This document shows positions 40,398-49,371 of a stretch of 57,697 nt of DNA, in pieces (positions within the stretch are counted from its first letter, which is position 1; each line of letters begins with the position of its first letter). The notes under the pieces were generated by a model. It worked only from the letters and a program-made list of their open reading frames with translations, searched no databases and was not told the DNA's origin. Location of the stretch: contig CANIEM010000006.1 in assembly GCA_947466515.1 (NCBI GenBank), positions 1 through 57,697 of the forward strand, written 5' to 3'. The position numbers and the translations under genes are program-made. The DNA is from Verrucomicrobia subdivision 6 bacterium (GTDB lineage Bacteria; Verrucomicrobiota; Verrucomicrobiia; Methylacidiphilales; Verrucolacustridaceae).

Positions 40398-41200
40398 GGG
40401 AAGAATGGGTTGTGGGCGAGTTCGTGGGCGACGGTGGTGATGGGGCCGTGGCCTGGTAGAAGAATGGTTTCGGGCTTGAGAGTGAGAACTCCCGCACGAA
40501 TAGATTCTAGAGCGGGCCGATAGCGTGAGCGGATGCCACCGATGGAGCCGGAGAACAGGACATCGCCAACAACGGCAAGTGGGTTTTCGAGTCCCATAAT
40601 TTCATAGACCGTTCCACCAGGGGAGTGCCCAGGAACGGTGTGGGCGGTAATATTTAGACCGCCGATTTTGAATCGTTGGTTGTCTTTGACGGGTTTACAA
40701 CCTGCGAGGGGCTCGGCTTCGGGGGCGAAAGGAACGGCTTTAGTGCGTTCGACGATTCGGTCGAGTTCAAGGATATGATCCCCGTGGGCATGGGTGAGAA
40801 GAATTTTGGCGAGGGTAAGTTTATGTCTTTCGAGTGCGGCAAATAGTGGGTCGGCATTGGTCCCAGTATCGAAAGCGGCTGCGAGAAGAGTTTTTGGATC
40901 CCAGACGAGGTAGTGGTTCACCGTCATATCGGCGAACGGGGTGGTGAACTGGAGGACGTGGGGGGGCAAGGCGGCGGCGGGTGCGTGCCAAGTACCGTTG
41001 GCTAGATCGATGATGGCTTCGGGTCGCAGGCTAAGTACGCGGGCGATTTTTTCTATGGCGGTAGGTTCACGTCGTCCTGCTCGTAGATTATTAAGGTCGG
41101 GGACAGTAATCTCCGCGAGTTTCACGAGATCGCGATCGGTGATGCCTTGGGCTTTTTGGGCTTTGAGGAGAACGTCGAGGTGGGTGTCTTCGAGATTCAT
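40394..41200 (-). CDS. XRE-type HTH fused to a metallo-beta-lactamase domain
   Basis: The 268-residue product has an N-terminal helix-turn-helix: residues 8-65 include ITDRDLVKLAEITVPDLNNLRAGRREPT and RVLSLRPEAIIDLANG, the XRE/Cro layout. The metallo-hydrolase domain follows: LLTHAHGDHILELD near 135-148 supplies His-x-His-x-Asp-His, with VPGHSPGGTV near 185, VVGDVLFSG near 205 and LLPGHGP near 248. It could be a hydrolase with regulatory or DNA-targeting domain. The start at ATG 41200 is fixed by an ATGA overlap with the upstream gene. Its stop overlaps queC, tying it to the queuosine genes; substrate unknown. Confidence 0.78.
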   Translation of the reverse strand: MNLEDTHLDVLLKAQKAQGITDRDLVKLAEITVPDLNNLRAGRREPTAIEKIARVLSLRPEAIIDLANGTWHAPAAALPPHVLQFTTPFADMTVNHYLVWDPKTLLAAAFDTGTNADPLFAALERHKLTLAKILLTHAHGDHILELDRIVERTKAVPFAPEAEPLAGCKPVKDNQRFKIGGLNITAHTVPGHSPGGTVYEIMGLENPLAVVGDVLFSGSIGGIRSRYRPALESIRAGVLTLKPETILLPGHGPITTVAHELAHNPFFP

Positions 41201-41694
41201 GAAAGGAGATGGGCGGTTTGGCGAGCGGCTTCGTTGGTGGAGATGGGGGATTCGGTGAGGTTGGAGGGAGGTGGGGGGAGTTCGAACCAAGAGCGGCAAC
41301 CTGAGAGGGCTGGGGAGTGGGGCAGGTTCCAGACGGGGGAAAGGGTGAATGATTGGATCTGGGCAAAGTGGAGAAGCTTTTCGTCACGCGAATCGAAGTG
41401 TTCGCGAATGGTTTTCGGGTCGTAGGCGGTGAAGGGGAGGAGTTTCTCGATTTGAGCCCAGTGGATCAAGTCACCTGAACGAACGACCTCAACACGAAGC
41501 GAAATGGAAAATTCTTGGGAGGGTGATTTGGGGCCTTTTTCATGATACTGAGTGGGAAGGAGGTAGAAGGATTTCGGCTGAAATGCGCTTTCATGGGTGG
41601 ATTCGCGGATGCCGGCCTTTCGGAGAAGGACCGTTTGGCGACCTTGGGCGATGGCCTGGCATACGGAGGCGAGTTCTTTGAATCCTTGGATCAT
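41197..41694 (-). CDS. DUF1802-family protein
   Basis: The 165-residue product starts GFKELASVCQAIAQGRQTVLLRKAGIRE, continues FYLLPTQYHEK near 43-53, and has HWAQIEKLLPFTAYDPKTIREHF near 77-99. This resembles the DUF1802 family of uncharacterised bacterial proteins, which often shows a FALKEW-like start and a restriction-like core. No catalytic function is established. Four-base overlaps with the genes on both sides place it inside the pgsA-to-queE operon. The C-terminal 30 residues are proline-rich and variable. Confidence 0.65.
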   Translation of the reverse strand: MIQGFKELASVCQAIAQGRQTVLLRKAGIRESTHESAFQPKSFYLLPTQYHEKGPKSPSQEFSISLRVEVVRSGDLIHWAQIEKLLPFTAYDPKTIREHFDSRDEKLLHFAQIQSFTLSPVWNLPHSPALSGCRSWFELPPPPSNLTESPISTNEAARQTAHLLS

Positions 41695-42263
41695 GATCGG
41701 CGCACGTTGGAAATAAGAAGTGGATAGTTGCGTGCGAGGTAGTAGAGGCCTGAGCCTGCGGTGATCAACGCGGTGATAATGACGGCGACTTCGAGGAGGA
41801 TTCGTCCTGCGGGGAGGGTGGGGTTGAAAGCAAGAAGGAGGAGGGCAAGGATGGCGGTGACCATTTGGGTAGCAGTTTTATGTTTGCCAACTTTTTCGGC
41901 GGAAAGGACAACTCCCTTTTGGCCTGCGACGAGGCGGATGCCAGTGATGAGAAATTCGCGGCCAACAACCAGGGAGACGAACCAGACGGGGAGGAGTCCT
42001 GCGCCAAGCAGGCCGATAAAGGTGACGGCGACGAGAAGTTTGTCGGCGAGGGGATCGAAGAGGCGGCCGAAATCGGACTCGATTTTCCAGAGGCGGGCGA
42101 GGTGTCCGTCGAGCCAATCGGTGAGAGCGGCGGCGACGAAGAGGGCTAGAGCGAGCCAGGCGGTCCAAGCGGGGACGGGGGGGTGGGCACAGGCTTGGAG
42201 AAGAATAAGGAGGACAAAGGCGGTGATGACGCGGGCCATGGTAAGCCAGTCGGGGAGAGTCAT
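41691..42263 (-). CDS. pgsA: CDP-diacylglycerol-glycerol-3-phosphate 3-phosphatidyltransferase, PgsA
   Basis: The 190-residue integral membrane enzyme has the CDP-alcohol phosphotransferase motif Asp-Gly-x2-Ala-Arg-x8-Gly-x3-Asp-x3-Asp in LDGHLARLWKIESDFGRLFD near residues 50-70. About five transmembrane helices are visible. It makes phosphatidylglycerol phosphate, precursor of phosphatidylglycerol and cardiolipin. The start is ATG 42263 (MTLPDWLTMARVITAF, the usual PgsA beginning); an upstream extension in frame lacks homology. It is probably the first gene of the operon running to queE. Confidence 0.88.
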   Translation of the reverse strand: MTLPDWLTMARVITAFVLLILLQACAHPPVPAWTAWLALALFVAAALTDWLDGHLARLWKIESDFGRLFDPLADKLLVAVTFIGLLGAGLLPVWFVSLVVGREFLITGIRLVAGQKGVVLSAEKVGKHKTATQMVTAILALLLLAFNPTLPAGRILLEVAVIITALITAGSGLYYLARNYPLLISNVRRS

Positions 42264-42418
42264 AGGATAAGGGTAAAAGGAAGGTGGAGAGGAAGAAAGG
42301 ACGTTTGGGGCATATTCGCGATAAGTTCCAGTTCTTAGCGAGTGCACGAAATTATGAGGATTGGGACGGACAAACAATAGACAGCCAAGCACCGATCGGG
42401 AACGTGCAGGGCGGGGGG

Positions 42419-43831
42419 TTAACTTAAGGTGTCGCGGGCTTCTTGGAGGACTTGTTCGTCGGTGGCGAAGCGAATGAAGCCTCTCCCCCCTGGGTGATGA
42501 TTTCCGGAGTCGCCCCAACCGCCGAAGGGAAGCGCGGAAGGGGAGAATGTGGTGGGTAGATTGGCGTAGATGTTTGAGACTTGGAGGTGGTTGGCGAGAT
42601 GCTCAAAGTTTTTGCGGGAAGCCGTGAAGACGGAGGCGGTCAGTCCAAAGGGAACCGCGTTGTGGGCTGAGATAATGGCCTCGATCCCTTCGATCGGAAT
42701 AATTTCTAAGACCGGAGCAAAAAACTCCTGACGGGCAGAGGGGTGAGCGAGATAGGTGGGGGAGTTAGACCAAGCGCGAACACAGGGTTCGACGTAGTAG
42801 CCCTTTCTTGGGCCGACTTTTTCGATAACTTTTCCAGGAAGTAAAAAAGTAGCGCCATCGATGGGTTGCAGGGCGGTGCGAAATCGGTCGACGGAGGCGG
42901 AGGTAGTCAATGGGCCAAGTTTAGTGGATTCATCGGCGGGCCAGTTGGGTTGGTAGGGGAGAAAGGCGGGTGTGAGATCGCGGAGGAAAGCAGGGAGAAC
43001 AGAGGCTTCTACCAAAACGCGGGCGGTGGCGTTGCAACGTTGCCCCGCGGTGAGGCAGGTGGCTTCGGCGATAGAGCTAGCGGCACGGAAGAAATCAGCA
43101 TCACGGAGGACGATGGCAGCATTTTTTCCGCCGAGTTCGAGCGCGACGTCTTTGGCGGGATCGAGGGCAGCGAGTTCGGCAAGAAGTGCACGGCCTGCAG
43201 GAAAAGAGCCGGTAAAGACAACGGAACGAATGCGGGGATCGAAAGCGAGAGTGCGGGCGAGATGGCCGCCACCTTGGGCCACTTGAAATACCCCTGGAGG
43301 AAAGATGGGGGCGATGAGCTGGACGTAGCGGGCACAAACGTGGGGGGCAAGAGGGGAGGGCTTCAAAATCACAGGATTTCCAGCGAGGAGATGGGCGGTG
43401 GAAGGGCCGTTGCTGAGGTGAAGGGGGAAATTAAAAGGGCCAACAACGAGGGTGGGGCCGCGTGAACGCAGGCGGATTCGGCTGGGTTGGGGACAATCGT
43501 CGGGACTTTCCTCGGTAAGAAAGCGTTCGGCGTCACTAATGGCAAAATCTATTTTGGTGACGAGGGCAGCGGATTCGGAGCGGGCTTCGATAATAGGCTT
43601 ACCGATTTCGCGACAGATGCCTTGGGCTAATTCTTCCTGGTGGGCGTAGAGGACTTTTTGTGCGGCTCGAAGAAGTTCGATTCGTTCGGGCAGGGGGGTG
43701 TCAGCCCAGCCTGGGGCGGCGGCGGTGGCGGCGGCGAGAACGGTCCCGCTATGGGATGCAGAGATTTCTGGGAGGAGATCGGAAAGGTCTCCTGGGTTGG
43801 CGTTTTGCCAAGAGGTGGGGTCAGGAACCAT
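42419..43831 (-). CDS. Aldehyde dehydrogenase (AstD/GabD-like)
   Basis: The 470-residue NAD(P)-dependent dehydrogenase has GPFNFPLHLSNGPSTAHLLAGN near 137-158, the catalytic Glu in LELGGKNA near 240 and the catalytic Cys in TAGQRCNATARV near 277. The overall sequence is closest to succinylglutamate-semialdehyde dehydrogenases by pattern, but no other ast genes are here. Given the neighbouring amidohydrolase, alanine dehydrogenase and omega-aminotransferase, oxidation of an aminoaldehyde or amidoaldehyde is more likely. I chose ATG 43831, which overlaps the upstream gene by 11 bases; ATG 43870 is also possible. Confidence 0.85.
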   Translation of the reverse strand: MVPDPTSWQNANPGDLSDLLPEISASHSGTVLAAATAAAPGWADTPLPERIELLRAAQKVLYAHQEELAQGICREIGKPIIEARSESAALVTKIDFAISDAERFLTEESPDDCPQPSRIRLRSRGPTLVVGPFNFPLHLSNGPSTAHLLAGNPVILKPSPLAPHVCARYVQLIAPIFPPGVFQVAQGGGHLARTLAFDPRIRSVVFTGSFPAGRALLAELAALDPAKDVALELGGKNAAIVLRDADFFRAASSIAEATCLTAGQRCNATARVLVEASVLPAFLRDLTPAFLPYQPNWPADESTKLGPLTTSASVDRFRTALQPIDGATFLLPGKVIEKVGPRKGYYVEPCVRAWSNSPTYLAHPSARQEFFAPVLEIIPIEGIEAIISAHNAVPFGLTASVFTASRKNFEHLANHLQVSNIYANLPTTFSPSALPFGGWGDSGNHHPGGRGFIRFATDEQVLQEARDTLS

Positions 43832-44744
43832 GGGTTGCGAGGGCGGCACGAAAGGTGCCGAGGTGAACATCCACTACTTTTTTCACAGGGCGAGTGTATC
43901 CGCCTGCGAGCGTCCAGGCGACTGGGATGCTGTGGCGGCGGGCGAATTCGAAGACGAGGCGATCCCTGGCTTCCAGGTCGGCGGCTCCGAGATCGAGAGG
44001 GGAGTAGGGGTCATCGCGGAGGGGATCGGCGCCAGCTTGGTAAAGGAGGATATCGGGCGGGGTGGGATGGAGAAGGCGAGGAAGATTTTGTTGAAGAAGT
44101 TCTAGAAGCTGGGGGCCATCGGTTTTTGCAGGCAAGGGGACGGAGTAGTGATTGGGGCCATCGGTGTGGTGCAGGGTGGAGATATCGCGGTAGCTGAGGT
44201 TGTTGCAGTAGTCGTTGCCGTAGATGGAAAGGGCGCGGGCCCAAGGTCGGTGATGGAGCAGGGAGGCGGTCCCGTTGCCGTAGTGAAGATCGAGATCAAG
44301 AACTGCGCCTGTGCGAATGGCGCCGGCGGAGCGAAGATTCTCGAGAGTGATGACGAGCCCGTTAAAAGTGCAGTAGCCTTCCCCGTGTTGGGAGGATGCG
44401 TGATGGAATCCGCTGGCAACGGCGGCGGCGATGCCGTGGGCGAGAGCGGAGCGGGCGGCAGCGAGGACGGCGCCGTTGGTGAGAAGGACGGAGGGATAGA
44501 GTTGAGGGCTCCAGGGAAACTTCTGAGATTCGGCGAGTGGGCGGGGATTTCCGGTTTCGATGGCGTGAATATAATCTTCGGAGTGGACACGGAGGAGATC
44601 CTCGCGAGTGACAGGGGCGGGTAGAAGAAGACGGATGCCAGAAATTTTAGCAGCGCGATCGGCGACGAGCTGAAACTTTTCCATGGGCATGGTGTGATTC
44701 CCGATGGGAGCAGCGGAGGCGGGAGAGTGAAAAGCTTCGATCAT
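43821..44744 (-). CDS. Histone-deacetylase-family amidohydrolase (acetylpolyamine amidohydrolase-like)
   Basis: The 307-residue product has the zinc amidohydrolase core: SGFHHASSQHGEGYCTFNG near 109-127 with the double His, VLDLDLHYGNGT near 144-155 supplying the Asp-x-His zinc ligands, YQAGADPLRDD near 232-242 giving the third zinc Asp, and LAGGYTRPV near 280. Bacterial members remove acetyl groups from acetylated polyamines or from acetoin-related targets. The gene lies in an operon with aldehyde and alanine dehydrogenases, favouring N-acetyldiamine breakdown. Start at ATG 44744 is supported by ATGA overlap with the upstream gene; the long frame further upstream is not coding. Confidence 0.85.
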   Translation of the reverse strand: MIEAFHSPASAAPIGNHTMPMEKFQLVADRAAKISGIRLLLPAPVTREDLLRVHSEDYIHAIETGNPRPLAESQKFPWSPQLYPSVLLTNGAVLAAARSALAHGIAAAVASGFHHASSQHGEGYCTFNGLVITLENLRSAGAIRTGAVLDLDLHYGNGTASLLHHRPWARALSIYGNDYCNNLSYRDISTLHHTDGPNHYSVPLPAKTDGPQLLELLQQNLPRLLHPTPPDILLYQAGADPLRDDPYSPLDLGAADLEARDRLVFEFARRHSIPVAWTLAGGYTRPVKKVVDVHLGTFRAALATHGS

Positions 44745-45595
44745 AGCTGGGAAGGAGGGAGAAGGGGGATGGGGGTGGGTCCGTCGGGGTAGGCCCGCCA
44801 TTTTTCCCAAAGGGGAGCCATATCGGCAGGGCGAAAAGTATCGGAGTACATGGCGTAGAGGTCGCGAACGACTATACGGATTTCGGAGGCGGGAGCGAAG
44901 GACTCTGCCTCGTGACCGACGCGACGTAGAATGGGGGTCATGGGAATGGGTTGGAGAGTGCCGGATGCGTCGATGGCGGCGGGCTCGCGAAAATCGGGTT
45001 GGAGGTAGGGCATGACACGCGGATCGACTTTGCGGTAGCCCGCTTTTTCGTAGGCGAGTAGACGGATCGTGCTGGCGGGATCTTGAACCTTGGGAAGATC
45101 CATTTCGGCTGCGAGGGTGATGGGTGCGTGAAGGGCGTGACGGGCGCGAGCGAGGAGAGTGCGGGCGGTTTCGACGGGGAAAGCACGCATCCAACCCGCG
45201 AGACCTGAGCGTCGAAAGTCGGGATGAATCCAAAGATGGGAAAGGTGGACGGTGGCGGCGGCGCGTTCTGGGGGCGCGTGGACGATGGCAGTATAATCGC
45301 GCACCGCGGCGACTTGGTTTTTAGGATCGAGGGCAAGAATCATGGCGTAGTGAAAGAGGGGTTTGCCGGATACGGGTTGGGCGGTGTTCCAGCGGAAGCG
45401 ATGTTGGAGGACGGAGAGGGTTTCCATTTCGCCCATGGGTCCGAAGAGATTGGTGAGGGCATCGAAGCCGATTTGAAAGAAAGGGTCGTCGGCAGATTCG
45501 ATGAGGTGGAAGACGATGCCTGGCAGCTCGGCGTTGGCGGAGCGCTGATCGCCGGGGGCGAGATCTGCGGGAATGAGTTTTGGGGCGTGGCTCAA
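44741..45595 (-). CDS. GNAT-like acyltransferase, substrate unknown
   Basis: The 284-residue product has SHLWIHPDFRRSGLAGWM near residues 118-135, which matches the beta4 strand and acyl-CoA loop of GNAT proteins, although the usual Gly-x-Gly is replaced by SGLAG. The remaining sequence, including EMETLSVLQHRFRWN near 56-70, is unfamiliar, and the protein is longer than simple GNATs. It starts with TTG in a TTGA overlap with the alanine dehydrogenase stop and ends in an ATGA overlap with the amidohydrolase. Co-transcription suggests a part in the same amine or amino-acid pathway. Confidence 0.6.
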   Translation of the reverse strand: MSHAPKLIPADLAPGDQRSANAELPGIVFHLIESADDPFFQIGFDALTNLFGPMGEMETLSVLQHRFRWNTAQPVSGKPLFHYAMILALDPKNQVAAVRDYTAIVHAPPERAAATVHLSHLWIHPDFRRSGLAGWMRAFPVETARTLLARARHALHAPITLAAEMDLPKVQDPASTIRLLAYEKAGYRKVDPRVMPYLQPDFREPAAIDASGTLQPIPMTPILRRVGHEAESFAPASEIRIVVRDLYAMYSDTFRPADMAPLWEKWRAYPDGPTPIPLLPPSQL

Positions 45596-46692
45596 ACGAA
45601 AGTAGGGGCTTGGTTGGGAAGTTTGTGCGCGGAGGCAACAACTGGGCAGGTGAGTTTTCCGTTTTGGGTGCTGATGCCGGTGAGGAGTCCGGGTTGGCGT
45701 TGGGTAGCGATGGCGAGGCCGTGGTCGGCGATGAGTTCGATGAAAGGGTAGGTAACGTTGGTAAGAGCTTGGGTAGCGGTTCGGGCGTAAGCACCTGGCA
45801 TGTTGGCGACGCAGTAGTGGAGGACGCCTTCTTCGACGTAGACGGGATTATCGTGGGTGGTGGGGCGAGATGTTTCGGCGCAACCGCCTTGATCGATAGC
45901 GATATCAACGAGGACGCTTCCAGGGCGCATACGGCGAAGCATGGCGCGAGTTACGAGCTTGGGGGCTTTGGCTCCGGGAACGAGGACGGCTCCGATGAGG
46001 AGATCGACGTTGGGGAGAAGTTCGTCGAGGTGGGCTTGATTAGAAAAGAGGGTGTGGGCGGTGTGCATGGTGATATCGAGAAAGCGCATGCGTTCGAGGT
46101 CGACCTCGAGGATGGTGACATCGGCCCCGAGGCCTGTGGCCATGCGGGCGGCATTGATTCCTGATGAACCGCCGCCGATGACGACGACACGACCTGGGAG
46201 AACGCCGGGGACGCCGCCAAGGAGGACGCCGCTACCGCCAGCGTGTTTGGCGAGAAAGTAGGCGCCGACAATGACCGACATGCGACCGGCGATTTCTGAC
46301 ATCGGCTCGAGGAGTGGAAGGCGCCGGCCTTGGGTTACCATTTCGTAGGCTACGGAAGTAACGCCGGATTTTATGAGGGCGTGGGTCAGGTTGATGTTGG
46401 CGGCTAAATGGAGGTAGGTGAAAAGGATCTGACCTGAGCGGAGAAGGGGGTATTCGTCGGGGAGTGGCTCCTTGACCTTGACGATAAGATCTGCAGAAAA
46501 AACATCAGCATGTTTGGGAACAATTTTGGCGCCGGCGGTGGTGTACTGGTCATCGGGATAGCCTGAGCCGAGGCCAGCATCTTTTTCGACGAGGACTTGG
46601 TGGCCGCGTTGGACGAGTTGGTAGGCGGCGGAGGGAAGAAGGGCGACGCGAGCCTCCTGTGATTTAATCTCTCGTGGAACACCGATTACCAT
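45592..46692 (-). CDS. ald: Alanine dehydrogenase, Ald
   Basis: The 366-residue product starts [18 protein letters not shown], with the substrate-binding Arg and Lys of the family. It has FTYLHLAAN near 91-99, the NAD motif [21 protein letters not shown] near 170-190, and [12 protein letters not shown] near 265-276. The length is standard. It interconverts alanine and pyruvate plus ammonia with NADH. As first gene of the minus-strand set and divergent from an omega-aminotransferase that typically uses pyruvate as acceptor, it can regenerate pyruvate from the alanine formed. Confidence 0.93.
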   Translation of the reverse strand: MVIGVPREIKSQEARVALLPSAAYQLVQRGHQVLVEKDAGLGSGYPDDQYTTAGAKIVPKHADVFSADLIVKVKEPLPDEYPLLRSGQILFTYLHLAANINLTHALIKSGVTSVAYEMVTQGRRLPLLEPMSEIAGRMSVIVGAYFLAKHAGGSGVLLGGVPGVLPGRVVVIGGGSSGINAARMATGLGADVTILEVDLERMRFLDITMHTAHTLFSNQAHLDELLPNVDLLIGAVLVPGAKAPKLVTRAMLRRMRPGSVLVDIAIDQGGCAETSRPTTHDNPVYVEEGVLHYCVANMPGAYARTATQALTNVTYPFIELIADHGLAIATQRQPGLLTGISTQNGKLTCPVVASAHKLPNQAPTFV

Positions 46693-46779
46693 GTCCTAAG
46701 GATAATGAAACTTGGCGCGAGGGCGAGAGGGGAAAAGGGCGAGGCTGGCGGAAATAGAAAGACTGGATTAGAGTATGGT

Positions 46780-48129
46780 ATGGGAAAAACGAATGTCCAT
46801 TTGGAGGAGCTGCGGAAAATGGATCGGGCGCATCATCTTCATCCGTTTACCGATCATGCGACGATGCATCCGAGTGGGACGCATATCCTAGAAAGCGGGG
46901 TAGGCTGTTATTTGCAGGGGGAGGAGGGAAAGTTGTTGGATGGGTTGGCGGGGTTGTGGTGTGTCAATGTGGGGTACGGGCGGAAGGAGATTGTGGATGC
47001 GGTAGCGAAGCAGATGCAGGAGCTTTCTTTTTATCCGAGCTTTTTTAACTCTACGACAGAACCAGCGGTGCGATTGGCGGATCGGTTGGGCCGGATGGCT
47101 CCTGGAAATTTGAATTATGCGGTGTTTAGCAATTCCGGATCGGAGGCGAATGAGACCGCATTAAAGATTATTCGGCAGTATCAGATTTTGAAGGGCAAAC
47201 CAGAACGGACGAAGATTCTTACGCGGGATTTTGCCTACCACGGGGTGACCTTGGCGACGGCGAGTATGACGGGATTGCCGAGTTGTCAGACTCCGTATGG
47301 GTTGCCTTTGCCGGGATTTTTGCATGCGCCGGCGCCCTACGCCTATGCGGTGGGTCGGGAAAAGGAGGCAGAGGCGTATGGGGAGGAGTGTGTGGCGGCG
47401 ACGAAAAAACTAATCGAGAAGGAGGGACCTGAGACGATTGGAGCGATGTTTTTGGAGCCGGTACAGGGTGCGGGTGGGGTGATTGTGCCGCCGGCGGGAT
47501 ATCTCAAATCGATGAGGAAATTAGCGCGGGAGTACGAGATTCTTTTCGTGGCGGATGAGGTAATCACGGCGTTTGGGCGGATGGGAGCGTGGTTTGCGAG
47601 CGCGATGTGGGATTTGGAGCCTGATCTGATGATTTTAGCGAAGGGATTGACCAGTGGATATATTTCGATGGGGGCAACAATGGTTTCGCAGCCGATTGCG
47701 GAAGTTTTGATGAAGGGCGGATATTTTGCGCATGGGTTCACCTATTCGGGTCATCCAGTGGCGGCGGCGGCGGCGATAGCGAATATGGACATTATCGAGA
47801 AAGAAAAATTGGTGGAGCGAACGAAGGAAAAGTTAGGTCCTTATTTTCAGAAGAAGTTGCAAGAGTTTGCGGGGCACCCGGCGGTAGGGGAAGTGAGAGG
47901 GGTGGGATTGATCGGGGCGATGGAGCTTTTACCGAAGGGCGGGAGGAAGGATTTAAAGCCAGGGATGAATTTAGGTATTACGGGGGCAGCGAAGGTGAGG
48001 ACGGAGGGAGCGATCGTGCGGGGGATTCGGGATCTGTTGGCCTTCGCGCCTCCTTTAGTGATAACGGAAAAAGAGGTGGACGAGCTGTTTGGAGCTGTGC
48101 GGCGTGGGATTGATCATTTGTGGGATTGA
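46780..48129 (+). CDS. Class III omega-aminotransferase (putative amine/beta-alanine:pyruvate transaminase)
   Basis: The 449-residue PLP enzyme has HLHPFTDHATMH near residues 18-29, GLWCVNVGYGRKEI near 54-67, FSNSGSEANETALKIIRQY near 113-131, and the cofactor Asp in FVADEVITAFGRMGAW near 252-267. The PLP lysine is in ILAKGLTSGYISMGATMV near 281-298. The pattern matches omega-amino acid/diamine:pyruvate aminotransferases such as SpuC. I chose ATG 46780 because conserved sequence begins there; a frame from 46705 adds 25 unconserved residues. It is transcribed away from ald, sharing an 87-base promoter gap. Confidence 0.85.
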   Translation: MGKTNVHLEELRKMDRAHHLHPFTDHATMHPSGTHILESGVGCYLQGEEGKLLDGLAGLWCVNVGYGRKEIVDAVAKQMQELSFYPSFFNSTTEPAVRLADRLGRMAPGNLNYAVFSNSGSEANETALKIIRQYQILKGKPERTKILTRDFAYHGVTLATASMTGLPSCQTPYGLPLPGFLHAPAPYAYAVGREKEAEAYGEECVAATKKLIEKEGPETIGAMFLEPVQGAGGVIVPPAGYLKSMRKLAREYEILFVADEVITAFGRMGAWFASAMWDLEPDLMILAKGLTSGYISMGATMVSQPIAEVLMKGGYFAHGFTYSGHPVAAAAAIANMDIIEKEKLVERTKEKLGPYFQKKLQEFAGHPAVGEVRGVGLIGAMELLPKGGRKDLKPGMNLGITGAAKVRTEGAIVRGIRDLLAFAPPLVITEKEVDELFGAVRRGIDHLWD

Positions 48130-48261
48130 TTTACTGATGGAAAAAGATTGATCGGAAAGCGGGTTGCATTTTCAGCTTAGTTGACTCGCAAAGGGAAAAG
48201 ATGGGGGGTGCGGAGGGCGAATAGGGCTTGCGTTGAGGGTTCTAAGGCAGAGCTTAATTGG

Positions 48262-48759
48262 ATGAATATTAAATCTATTAGCGGACTGATGCTGGTGGCA
48301 GGAATGATCTCGGTGCTTGCAGGGGCGCCATGCGCCAAGGCGGGGCATGGCGATGAGAAGATAGTTTTGGCAGCAAACGCAGAGTTTTATAAGGCGCTCA
48401 ACCAGATGTTCGCCGGAGAATTAACTTTGATGAAGGAGCTTTGCTCGCACGCTTCGGATGTGATTTATATGGGGCCGGGTGGAGATTTCTTAGTAGGCTG
48501 GCCCAAGGTACTGGTGGAGTGGGAGCGGCAGGCGGCCATGAAAATGGGCGGGAAACTTGAGGCGATGGACCCCCACGTCATGTTGAACACCAATGGAGAC
48601 ATGGCCACGGTGTGCAATGTTGAAAAAGGGAAAAACAAAGATAACAAAGGGGTGATCCGCGAGGTGTCGATTCGCGCGACGAATACGTTTCGCAAGGAAG
48701 AGGGGAAGTGGAAAATGGTCGGGCACCACGTGGACCCTCTTAGCAATTTTAAAGATTAA
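48262..48759 (+). CDS. Exported NTF2/SnoaL-like protein
   Basis: The 165-residue product has a signal peptide (MNIKSISGLMLVAGMISVLA, cleavage probably after the AKA near residue 27). A domain of the SnoaL/DUF4440 NTF2-like fold follows: AEFYKALNQMFAGELTLMKELCSHASDVIYMGPGGDFLVGW, then VSIRATNTFRKEEGKWKMVGHHVDP. Such small cone-shaped barrels bind ligands or act as hydrolases/isomerases; no catalytic pair is evident. I set the start at ATG 48262, since the longer frame has no signal peptide at its end. Six bases separate its stop from that of the convergent plsC. Confidence 0.75.
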   Translation: MNIKSISGLMLVAGMISVLAGAPCAKAGHGDEKIVLAANAEFYKALNQMFAGELTLMKELCSHASDVIYMGPGGDFLVGWPKVLVEWERQAAMKMGGKLEAMDPHVMLNTNGDMATVCNVEKGKNKDNKGVIREVSIRATNTFRKEEGKWKMVGHHVDPLSNFKD

Positions 48760-48765
48760 AAATCG

Positions 48766-49371
48766 TTACTGCAGTTTGGATATGGCCGACATGATTTCGT
48801 CGGCGAATTTCTGAAAATCTTGACGGCTTTTTGGGTCGCCTGAGAAACGCATGGGTTGACCGTAGACAACGCGGATGGGGCGGAAGGGATGCCAAGACCC
48901 GTTGCGGGGCATGGCTTCGCGACTGCCGATAATGTGAACAGGAACAACAGGGACGTTGGCTCGGGCGGCGATCATGCCGATCCCAGGCTCGGCCTTTCTA
49001 AGGTTGCCATCAAAAGTTCTCTGGCCTTCAGGGAAGAGAACGAGAGTTCCTTTGTTTTTAAAAACTTCGAAGATATTTTTTAGAGAGGATGGACCTGGGG
49101 AGTTCTGATTCACGGGAATGGACCCGATCGAGGGGAGAAGCCAAGAAGCGATCGGTGGTTTGAAGAGCGTGTGGCGGGCAAGGTAGTAGGTGACGCGAAA
49201 CAGGCCACAACCTGTGGCGGGCGGATCGAGGTAACTGGCGTGGTTAGGAGCGAGAATGAGAGGACCCGGGGGCAGGGAGTCGGCTCCAAAGGTGCGGAAG
49301 GAGTGGAAAAACTTAAAAAAGGTGAGCGAAAAAAGGCGGACTAGGTGGAACCAGAAGGGACAGACTTTCAC
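48766..49371 (-). CDS. plsC: 1-acyl-sn-glycerol-3-phosphate acyltransferase, PlsC
   Basis: The 201-residue product has the acyltransferase motif NHASYLDPPATG near residues 41-52 (His-x4-Asp), followed by LVLFPEGQRTFDG near 112-124 and VPVHIIGSREAMP near 145. One N-terminal hydrophobic segment anchors it to the membrane. It acylates lysophosphatidic acid to phosphatidic acid. It lies downstream of cmk with an ATGA overlap and is the last gene of the rpoN-to-plsC minus-strand series. Confidence 0.9.
   Translation of the reverse strand: MKVCPFWFHLVRLFSLTFFKFFHSFRTFGADSLPPGPLILAPNHASYLDPPATGCGLFRVTYYLARHTLFKPPIASWLLPSIGSIPVNQNSPGPSSLKNIFEVFKNKGTLVLFPEGQRTFDGNLRKAEPGIGMIAARANVPVVPVHIIGSREAMPRNGSWHPFRPIRVVYGQPMRFSGDPKSRQDFQKFADEIMSAISKLQ

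Noticed and set aside
43640-44624. Forward reading frames opposite the aldehyde dehydrogenase and amidohydrolase genes
   Set aside because: They are Gly/Arg-rich shadows of conserved minus-strand genes and lack start signals or recognisable motifs.
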